5,131 bases of DNA from Clostridiales bacterium (GTDB taxonomy: Bacteria > Bacillota > Clostridia > Lachnospirales > CAG-274), in the NCBI GenBank assembly GCA_021202835.1, contig JAJQCI010000271.1, positions 2,310 to 7,440 of the forward strand, written 5' to 3'. The notes under the pieces were generated by a model. It did not search any database, was not told where the DNA came from, and saw only the letters and a list, made by a program, of their open reading frames with translations. Each line of letters starts with the position of its first letter. Positions within the stretch are counted from its first letter, which is position 1. Positions 1-5,131 of the stretch are shown here, piece by piece. The position numbers were made by a program, and so were the translations under genes.

Positions 1-1579
1 AGGTTACATTTACGGTGACAGGCTCCAAAAGAAGCTGTGAAGCAGCCTGCCCCTCTTTCAGGGCTTTTGTAAGCCTTTCATAGAGAACCTTTTCGTGGGC
101 GGCGTGCTGGTCTATGAAATAAAGCTCGTTTCCCTGTTCCACAAGCCAGTATGTAAAGAAAACCTGCCCTATTATTTTATAATTGTGGAAGAAAGGCTTT
201 TTAGGCGGAAATGTAGGCATTTTGGGTATCTCAGGCTTTTTCTCGGCTTTTGTCTCGGCCTTGTTTTCGGGTTTAGTGCCTTCCTTTCCCCTTATCTCCG
301 CCACCACCTCTTTAAGGGGCTTAACGATTTCCTCTGCCTTGGGCTCGTTTAAAACCATTTTCAAAGGCTCCGCAGGAGTGTCGTCATAGCTCTGCTCAAG
401 AGGCTTTACTCTGAATTTTGGCTTTTCAGCCCTTATTTTGTCTTTTTCGGCCTTTTCCTCTTTTTGCTCTATTTCCTTTAAAACCTCGTCAAGGTCAATA
501 GTTATTTCCTCTGCGCTTACCGACTTGATTCCCGTTATTTCCGAAAAGCTCTTTTTTTCTTCCTCTTCTTCCTCTCCTCCGGGAATCAAAATTTCCTTTT
601 TAAGAACCTTTGCCATAGCTTCGGAAACAAACTCGAACATAAAATTGTCGTTGTTAAACCTGACCTCAAGCTTAGTAGGGTGAACATTTACGTCAACAGC
701 CCCTGCCGGAGGTATTAAATCCACTATAAAAACAGGAAATCTTCCCCCCATAAGAAAGCCCTTATAGCCTTCTTCCGCCGCCTTTGTCAAAATATCGCTT
801 CTTATAAATCTTCCGTTTAAATAAAAATATTCAAAGCTTCTGTTTCCCCTTGAAGCCTCGGGCTTGGCTATGAAGCCGTTTAGCCTCCAGCCCTCCTTTT
901 CGGCTTTTACAGGCAGAAAAGCCCTTACTGCGTCTCTTCCCAAAATTCCGTAGGCCGTTGTTTTTAAATCTCCCCTGCCGTTGGTCTGCATTATGATAAT
1001 ATTGTTGTTCATAAGCTTAAAGGCAATTTCCGGGTGGTCCAAAGCCATTTTGTTTACAACATCGGCAACATAACTGCCTTCGGTTGAATTTCTCTTCAAA
1101 AACTTTTTTCTTGCCGGAGTGTTGTAAAACAGGTTTTTAACCTGAATTATGGTTCCCTCCGAAGCGGCGGCGTCCTTCATTTCTTCAACGGCACCGCCGT
1201 TTATTTTAATATAAGCTCCCGTTTTGGCGCCCTTTGTCTTTGTTGACATTTCAAGCTGAGAAACGCTTGCTATACTGGCTAAGGCCTCACCTCTGAAGCC
1301 GAGGGTCGAAATATCATAAAGGTCGTCAAATTCGTTTATCTTGCTTGTTGCGTGACGAAGAAAGGCCGTTTTGACGTCCTCTTTGGGTATGCCGCAGCCG
1401 TTGTCCATAACTGAAATAAGGCTTGTTCCTCCGTCCTTAATGGATATCATAATAAGGCTTGCCCCGGCGTCGATTGAGTTTTCAACAAGCTCCTTAACAA
1501 CAGAAGCCGGCCTTTCAATAACCTCTCCCGCAGCAATCTTGTTTATTAAATTATTGTCAAGCAAATGTATTTTATTCAT
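1..1579 (-). CDS. mutL: DNA mismatch repair protein MutL, endonuclease type (3' end beyond window)
   Basis: MutL is the ATP-dependent mediator of mismatch repair: it is recruited by mismatch-bound MutS and, in organisms without MutH, nicks the new strand. The 526 residues present begin with a GHKL ATPase domain: KELVENSIDAGA (29-40, catalytic Glu30, Mg-binding Asn34), DNGCGI (59-64), GFRGEAL (94-100) and FYNTPARKKF (151-160). The transducer domain includes YLNGR and DVNVHPTK (296-303). A Lys/Glu/Pro-rich linker, likely disordered, spans about 330-465 and contains six consecutive Glu (336-341). The C-terminal domain starts near 465 with HNYKIIGQVFFTYWLVEQ, then DQHAAHEKVLYE (490-501), which fits the metal-binding endonuclease motif DQHA(X)2E(X)4E, and QLLLEP (515-520), which fits the sliding-clamp motif QxLLxP. 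The frame is open to base 2, so the rest of the C-terminal domain is missing only because the window ends. The ATG is supported by an AGAAGG ribosome binding site 7 nt upstream and by alignment with known MutL N-termini. The identification is secure. Confidence 0.98.
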   Translation of the reverse strand, partial: MNKIHLLDNNLINKIAAGEVIERPASVVKELVENSIDAGASLIMISIKDGGTSLISVMDNGCGIPKEDVKTAFLRHATSKINEFDDLYDISTLGFRGEALASIASVSQLEMSTKTKGAKTGAYIKINGGAVEEMKDAAASEGTIIQVKNLFYNTPARKKFLKRNSTEGSYVADVVNKMALDHPEIAFKLMNNNIIIMQTNGRGDLKTTAYGILGRDAVRAFLPVKAEKEGWRLNGFIAKPEASRGNRSFEYFYLNGRFIRSDILTKAAEEGYKGFLMGGRFPVFIVDLIPPAGAVDVNVHPTKLEVRFNNDNFMFEFVSEAMAKVLKKEILIPGGEEEEEEKKSFSEITGIKSVSAEEITIDLDEVLKEIEQKEEKAEKDKIRAEKPKFRVKPLEQSYDDTPAEPLKMVLNEPKAEEIVKPLKEVVAEIRGKEGTKPENKAETKAEKKPEIPKMPTFPPKKPFFHNYKIIGQVFFTYWLVEQGNELYFIDQHAAHEKVLYERLTKALKEGQAASQLLLEPVTVNVT

Positions 1580-1586
1580 GTTTCAG

Positions 1587-1592
1587 CCTTCT
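1587..1592 (-). promoter_or_regulatory. mutL ribosome binding site
   Basis: AGAAGG on the minus strand lies 7 nt before the mutL ATG. It is weaker than the AGGAGG/GGAGG sites of the two upstream genes. Its first two bases belong to the left copy of the 8-bp direct repeat that borders the inserted element, so the insertion would have landed immediately upstream of the site without destroying it. Confidence 0.7.
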
Positions 1593-1598
1593 TTTTCC
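1591..1598. repeat. Left copy of 8-bp flanking direct repeat (putative target-site duplication)
   Basis: CTTTTTCC directly borders the left end of the 84-bp palindromic element and is repeated without mismatch at its right border (1683-1690). Perfect repeats at exactly both boundaries are what a transposition event leaves. The sequence is low in complexity, so chance similarity is not excluded. Confidence 0.65.
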
Positions 1599-1682
1599 GT
1601 AACGGTTCAGCTGTGTTCCGCAAGCAGACGCTTTGCAAGCTGTTTGGCGCTCCGCCCGTGCAGAGCACGGCTGAACCGTTGC
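1599..1682. mobile_element. 84-bp MITE-like palindromic element, possibly IS66-related
   Basis: This stretch has terminal inverted repeats of 20 bp (1599-1618 and 1663-1682). They are fully complementary except at three positions, and 11 bp are perfect (AACGGTTCAGC at 1601-1611 with GCTGAACCGTT at 1670-1680). It is bordered exactly by the 8-bp direct repeat CTTTTTCC on both sides. Hand-counted GC is about 61%, higher than the flanking coding sequence appears. The core contains smaller perfect hairpins: GGCG/CGCC (1646-1649 with 1653-1656) and CCGTGC/GCACGG (1656-1661 with 1665-1670). There is no room for a transposase, so it would be a non-autonomous element. The left end begins GTAA, and IS66-family elements are known for GTAA termini and 8-bp target duplications; the right end reads GCAA in the same sense, one base off. 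Family assignment is inference. Alternatives are a REP-like repeat or a locus-specific regulatory hairpin. It does not look like a mutS terminator because no U-tract follows it on the minus strand. Confidence 0.68.
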
Positions 1683-1690
1683 CTTTTTCC
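1683..1690. repeat. Right copy of 8-bp flanking direct repeat (putative target-site duplication)
   Basis: CTTTTTCC directly borders the right end of the palindromic element and is identical to 1591-1598. It lies 7 nt beyond the mutS stop codon. If it and the element are removed, the mutS-mutL spacer shrinks from 118 to 26 nt. Confidence 0.65.
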
Positions 1691-1697
1691 TTACATC

Positions 1698-4301
1698 TTA
1701 TTTTTCGATCTTACTTTTCAAATCATATAAAACCGATATTGCTTCAAGAGGTGTTAAATTATTAAGGTCAAGTTCGGAAATCGCTTTAACAACAGCCTCT
1801 TTTCTGCCCTCTTCAATTCTAAGCTTAAGAGGTTCAACAGGATCAATGTCATATTCCGAAACAGCGCCGAAGCTTACGTTTATTCCCGATTTTTCAATTA
1901 GGCCTTTCAATATGCTTTCGGCCCTGTCTATTACACTTCGGGGAACCCCGGCCAGTCTGGCAACATGTATGCCGTAGCTTTTGTCCGTTCCCCCTCTGAT
2001 TATTTTTCTCAGAAAAATAACGTCCTCTCCCTTTTCCTCAACTGCAACGCAGTAATTTTTAACCCCATCTACCCTGCCCTCAAGGTCGGTGAGCTCGTGA
2101 TAATGTGTGGCGAAAAGAGTTCTCGCCCCCAGCTTTTTGGGCTCCGCTATATATTCCAAAACAGCCCATGCTATGGAAAGGCCGTCATAGGTAGATGTTC
2201 CCCTTCCTATTTCGTCCAAAATAAGAAGTGACTTTTTAGTGGCATTGTTTAAAATGTTGGCCACTTCAGCCATTTCAATCATAAACGTGCTCTGGCCTGT
2301 GGCCAAATCGTCGGAGGCTCCCACTCTTGTAAATATCCTGTCGCAGATTCCTATTACGGCGCTTGAGGCAGGAATAAAGCTGCCTATCTGGGCCATAAGA
2401 ACAAGAAGGGCCGTCTGGCGCATATATGTTGACTTTCCGGCCATATTGGGGCCTGTTACAATTAAAAGCCTGTTTTCGCCGCAGTCAATTTCGGTGTCGT
2501 TGGGAATAAAGGCTTCCTTTCCCGTAATTTCGACAACAGGGTGTCTGCCCCCTTTAATGTCTATAACGTCACCGTCGTTTACAACAGGGCGGCAGTAGTT
2601 GTTTTTGTCTGCCACTTCGCCCAGAGAACACAAAACGTCGGTAAGTGAAAGAATTTCAGCCGTTTTCTGTATTCTGCTGATTTCCGAAGCTACCTTGTTT
2701 CTTACGGAGCAGAAAATATCATATTCCAAATCAACAACCTTTTCCTCTGCCCCTAAAATAACGTCTTCAATCTCCTTAAGCTCGGAGGTAATATATCTTT
2801 CCGCTCCGGTAAGTGTCTGTTTTCTTATATATCTCTCCGGCGCCAAATCCTTGTATGAATTTGTAACCTCAATAAAATAGCCGAAAACCTTGTTATATTT
2901 TATTCTCAGGTTCTTAATTCCCGTTTTTTCTCTTTCCTCGGCTTCCAGCTGGGCGACCCACTTTGAGCCGTTTTCTTTAGCCTCGTTAAGCCTGTCGGTT
3001 TCACTGTCATAGCCTTTTTTAATAAGACCGCCCTCTCTCAGGCTGAAGGGGGCGTCCTCGTTTATTGCGCCGTCAAGAAGCTCATAAACGTCTGTCAGAA
3101 GGTCAAGCATTTCTCCCAAATTTTTCACATAATCCGAAGGAAAGCCCTCTAAAAGAGATTTTATATGGGGAAGATTTTTAAATGAACCCTTAAGGCTGTT
3201 TAAATCCCTTGCGTTTGCAGTCATATAAACAACCTTTCCCATTATTCTTTCTATATCGTGAACCGTGTTTAAATATTCCCTCAGCTCTTCCCTGTCTATA
3301 ACATTGTCTCTGAAGGCCTCAACACCGTCCTGCCTTTTGTTTATTTCGGCTGCGTCTATAAGAGGTTGTTCAAGCCACTTTCTCAAAAGCCTTGCCCCTG
3401 CGGCGGTTTTTGTTTTGTCTAAAACCCAAAGAAGGGAGCCTTTTTTGCTCTTATCTCTTATTGTGCAGGTCAGCTCAAGGTTTTTTCTCGAGGAAATGTC
3501 CAAAATCATATAATTGGTGTCGGAATAATATTTTATGGTTCTTATATTAGACAGATTATTTTTCTGTGTTTCGTAAAGATATTCCAAAAGGGCTCCGCTT
3601 GAACACACCGAAAGAGGCTTGTCATCAAGGCCTAAGCCGGTAAGATTGTGAAGCCCCAAATGATTTAATATTTTACGCTCCGAATTGTCTTTAGTGAAGG
3701 CCCAGTCATAATATTTTTCACATTTAAGGTCAAAAATACTCCTTACGGCTTCGGTCACACTGTTTTCGGAGTTTACTATAATCTGACTGGGGCTGTATTT
3801 GGCTATTTCGTCAATAACATTGTTGTCCTCTCCGCCGACAATTTGGGATGTCAAAAATTCTCCCGTAGTAACGTCACAGGCCGAAACCCCTACTCCCTCG
3901 TTTTCAAAACAAAGGCACATAATATAATTGTTTTTGCCCTCATCAAGAGAGTTGTCATCCATAACCGTTCCCGGTGTTACAACCCTAATAACATCACGTT
4001 TAACAAGATTTTTTGTATATTTGGGGTTTTCGGTCTGCTCACATATAGCCACCTTATAGCCCTTTGAAATAAGCTTGGCAATATAGCTGTCGGCAGAATG
4101 AAAGGGCACGCCGCACATAGGCGCCCTTTCCGCTGCACCGCATGACTTCCCCGTTAAGGTTAAGCCCAGCTCCTTTGAGGCCGTCTTTGCATCATCGAAA
4201 AACAGCTCATAGAAATCTCCCAGACGGAAAAACAAAAGACAGTCCTTATATTTACTTTTTATGTCCAAATACTGCTCCATCATGGGAGTATATCCTGCCA
4301 T
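1698..4301 (-). CDS. mutS: DNA mismatch repair protein MutS
   Basis: MutS dimers scan DNA, bind mispairs and small loops, and in the ATP state become a sliding clamp that recruits MutL. At 867 residues it has normal full length. The N-terminal mismatch-binding domain carries FYE (30-32), the Phe-X-Glu wedge that stacks on the mispair, within RLGDFYELF. Connector and core/lever domains follow (about 125-550), including the clamp-region stretch IRKQTLTGAERYITSELKE. The ATPase domain has Walker A GPNMAGKST (617-625), the signature region DDLATGQSTFMIEMAE (664-679), Walker B LLILDE (692-697) followed by GRGTSTYDG, and the His switch ATHYHEL (731-737). The C-terminal end has the family's PLEAISVLYDLKSK helix (851-864). 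No canonical QL(S/D)LF-like clamp motif is seen in the tail. The ATG follows GGAGG with 6 nt spacing, and the protein starts with the usual TPMMEQYLDIK. The gene begins 13 nt after the upstream stop codon, so it is co-transcribed with it. The frame is intact and the identification secure. Confidence 0.99.
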   Translation of the reverse strand: MAGYTPMMEQYLDIKSKYKDCLLFFRLGDFYELFFDDAKTASKELGLTLTGKSCGAAERAPMCGVPFHSADSYIAKLISKGYKVAICEQTENPKYTKNLVKRDVIRVVTPGTVMDDNSLDEGKNNYIMCLCFENEGVGVSACDVTTGEFLTSQIVGGEDNNVIDEIAKYSPSQIIVNSENSVTEAVRSIFDLKCEKYYDWAFTKDNSERKILNHLGLHNLTGLGLDDKPLSVCSSGALLEYLYETQKNNLSNIRTIKYYSDTNYMILDISSRKNLELTCTIRDKSKKGSLLWVLDKTKTAAGARLLRKWLEQPLIDAAEINKRQDGVEAFRDNVIDREELREYLNTVHDIERIMGKVVYMTANARDLNSLKGSFKNLPHIKSLLEGFPSDYVKNLGEMLDLLTDVYELLDGAINEDAPFSLREGGLIKKGYDSETDRLNEAKENGSKWVAQLEAEEREKTGIKNLRIKYNKVFGYFIEVTNSYKDLAPERYIRKQTLTGAERYITSELKEIEDVILGAEEKVVDLEYDIFCSVRNKVASEISRIQKTAEILSLTDVLCSLGEVADKNNYCRPVVNDGDVIDIKGGRHPVVEITGKEAFIPNDTEIDCGENRLLIVTGPNMAGKSTYMRQTALLVLMAQIGSFIPASSAVIGICDRIFTRVGASDDLATGQSTFMIEMAEVANILNNATKKSLLILDEIGRGTSTYDGLSIAWAVLEYIAEPKKLGARTLFATHYHELTDLEGRVDGVKNYCVAVEEKGEDVIFLRKIIRGGTDKSYGIHVARLAGVPRSVIDRAESILKGLIEKSGINVSFGAVSEYDIDPVEPLKLRIEEGRKEAVVKAISELDLNNLTPLEAISVLYDLKSKIEK

Positions 4302-4314
4302 TTTTTACCTCCGA

Positions 4315-4695
4315 TCAGTGACAGCCGGAACAGCCGGAACAGTCGCCCGTACAGGAGTCTTCTCCTAAAACAGTGGCTTTTATAATGTTTAAAACCTGAG
4401 TCACATAATTGTTAAAGCGTGACTCACAGTTTATAAGCTCTTCAATAACCTTGTCCTTCTGAAGCTTTTCCATAGCCTCACGAAGCTCTTCGTTTGCCGC
4501 CTTAAAGTCTTCTCCGCTTGTGTCGTTTGACATAAGCTCCTCTACCCTTCTGTGTTTTTCATTGTAGGTAAAAAGTGTCTCTCTCGCTTCCATATCGTTG
4601 TCAAAAGCCGCTCTTGCCGCTTCAAGCCTTGCCGAAAGGGGTGAAGAAAGCATAATTTCTCCCAGTTCTCTTGCCTTGTTAAAAGCTTCGTCCAT
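4315..4695 (-). CDS. ricA: YlbF/YmcA family protein, RicA-like, with Cys-rich C-terminus
   Basis: This is a complete 126-residue protein, predicted to be nearly all helical and highly charged, with no signal peptide or membrane segment. The pattern (MDEAFNKARELGEIMLSSPLS, then long amphipathic helices to about residue 108) fits the YlbF/YmcA (Com_YlbF) family. In Bacillus subtilis, YlbF, YmcA and YaaT form the Ric complex, which binds iron-sulfur clusters and affects RNase Y-dependent mRNA processing, competence, biofilm and sporulation. The tail has Cys115, Cys119, Cys122, Cys125 and His126 (CX3CX2CX2CH), plus Cys90, a plausible iron-sulfur or metal site. The symbol rests mainly on synteny, because ymcA lies between miaB and mutS in B. 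subtilis. A YlbF-type paralogue cannot be excluded, and the function in clostridia is inferred. AGGAGG lies 10 nt before the ATG. The gene sits 20 nt after miaB and 13 nt before mutS, so it is part of the operon. Confidence 0.82.
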   Translation of the reverse strand: MDEAFNKARELGEIMLSSPLSARLEAARAAFDNDMEARETLFTYNEKHRRVEELMSNDTSGEDFKAANEELREAMEKLQKDKVIEELINCESRFNNYVTQVLNIIKATVLGEDSCTGDCSGCSGCH

Positions 4696-4715
4696 ATTAT
4701 TAAAACCTCCTGTTT

Positions 4716-5131
4716 TTAAACCTGTTCTCCTATTAAATAAAACGTCTTTGAATCTGTAACCTTTACGTTTACTATGTTTCCTATACTTTCCTTATTTCCC
4801 TTAAAATGTATAAGGGTGTTGTCCTCAAGCCTGCCCGTCAAAAGACTTTCGTCATGGCCTGAAAGGCCTTCCGCCAAAACCTTATAAGCCTTTCCCACCT
4901 TTTCGGAGTTGATTTCATAAATTATGGGGTTAAGAACCTCCAAAACCTTATTGAAATTTTCCTTAACAAGCTTTTCATCGGGCATATCCGGCATTTTCGC
5001 CGCAGGCGTGCCCACTCTTTTGGAATAAATAAAAGTAACCGCCCCCGAACATCTTGCCCTTTTTATAATATCTATAGTGTCGGAAACGTCATATTCACCG
5101 GGAAGGCCCACCATAATCTCCGTGGGTATGG
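4716..5131 (-). CDS. miaB: tRNA-2-methylthio-N6-dimethylallyladenosine synthase MiaB, C-terminal part (5' end beyond window)
   Basis: MiaB is a radical-SAM methylthiotransferase that adds a methylthio group to N6-isopentenyl-adenosine at position 37 of tRNAs reading UNN codons. Only the last 137 residues are in the window; the frame continues past the edge and reads IPTEIMVGLPGE, so the methionine at 5112-5114 is internal and not the start. The visible part covers the end of the radical-SAM barrel (VGLPGE, then TFIYSKRVGTPAAKMPD, matching the MiaB signature FxYSxRxGTPAA) and a C-terminal TRAM RNA-binding domain of about 65 residues ending LTGRLEDNTLIHFKG...GNIVNVKVTDSKTFYLIGE. The N-terminal domain and CxxxCxxC cluster motif are outside the window. 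The YSxRxGTPAA motif together with the mutS-mutL neighbourhood favours MiaB over its relatives MtaB and RimO. The stop codon is followed after 20 nt by the next gene of the operon. Confidence 0.95.
   Translation of the reverse strand, partial: IPTEIMVGLPGEYDVSDTIDIIKRARCSGAVTFIYSKRVGTPAAKMPDMPDEKLVKENFNKVLEVLNPIIYEINSEKVGKAYKVLAEGLSGHDESLLTGRLEDNTLIHFKGNKESIGNIVNVKVTDSKTFYLIGEQV

Noticed and set aside
438..683. Plus-strand Ser/Phe-rich open frame of 81 codons
   Set aside because: It is the antisense of the Glu/Lys-rich MutL linker; Ser/Phe richness is what the complement of GAA/AAA codons gives.
1599..1682. tRNA or other known structured RNA gene
   Set aside because: The GC-rich inverted repeats form one long stem with small inner hairpins, not a cloverleaf, and no recognised riboswitch or RNA motif is visible.
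1599..1697. Intrinsic terminator between mutS and mutL
   Set aside because: In the direction of mutS transcription the hairpin is followed by an A-rich stretch containing the mutL ribosome binding site, with no U-tract, so it does not fit a terminator for this operon.
1371..1730. Plus-strand open frame of 119 codons overlapping the start of mutL, the spacer and the end of mutS
   Set aside because: It runs antisense to two secure genes and across the palindromic element, has no convincing ribosome binding site, and its translation resembles no recognised family.
2239..2880. Two consecutive plus-strand open frames of 119 and 93 codons antisense to mutS
   Set aside because: They are mirror frames of the mutS ATPase and clamp regions, produced by its codon use. 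No protein signature or ribosome binding site was seen.
5112..5114. Start codon of a separate short gene at the right edge
   Set aside because: The frame stays open to the window edge and the residues before this methionine (IPTEI) match the interior of MiaB, so it is an internal codon.

Overview
The window is a piece of a Firmicutes chromosome, most likely a clostridial one. The evidence is the gene order miaB – ymcA/ricA-like – mutS – mutL, all on the minus strand. This matches the Bacillus subtilis order (miaB–ymcA–cotE–mutS–mutL) except that the spore-coat gene cotE is absent. Strong AGGAGG-type ribosome binding sites and moderately AT-rich codon use fit the same assignment. Genus and species cannot be fixed from the sequence alone.

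Reading in the direction of transcription, from high to low coordinates, the layout is as follows. (1) 5131–4716: the last 137 codons of miaB, the tRNA methylthiotransferase, cut by the window edge. (2) 4695–4315: a complete 126-residue YlbF/YmcA-family protein with a cysteine-rich C-terminus. (3) 4301–1698: complete mutS, 867 residues, with all expected ATPase motifs. (4) 1697–1580: a 118-nt spacer holding an 84-bp palindromic GC-rich element with near-perfect 20-bp terminal inverted repeats and a perfect 8-bp direct repeat on each side. (5) 1579–1: mutL from its start codon through 526 residues, cut by the window edge inside the C-terminal endonuclease domain. The two other gaps are 20 and 13 nt and each carries a strong ribosome binding site, so the four genes look like one operon whose promoter lies outside the window.

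MutS and MutL form the core of DNA mismatch repair. MutL carries the DQHA(X)2E(X)4E endonuclease motif and a QxLLxP-type sliding-clamp motif, so repair here should be of the MutH-independent type in which MutL nicks the DNA. MiaB and the YlbF/YmcA-like protein are neighbours by conserved gene order; both are linked to iron–sulfur clusters in known relatives.

The one real surprise is the small element between mutS and mutL. It has the hallmarks of a miniature inverted-repeat transposable element, and its GTAA-type end plus 8-bp target duplication resemble the IS66 family. Removing it and one copy of the direct repeat leaves a 26-nt mutS–mutL spacer, in line with the rest of the operon. No RNA gene, CRISPR array or plus-strand gene could be supported.
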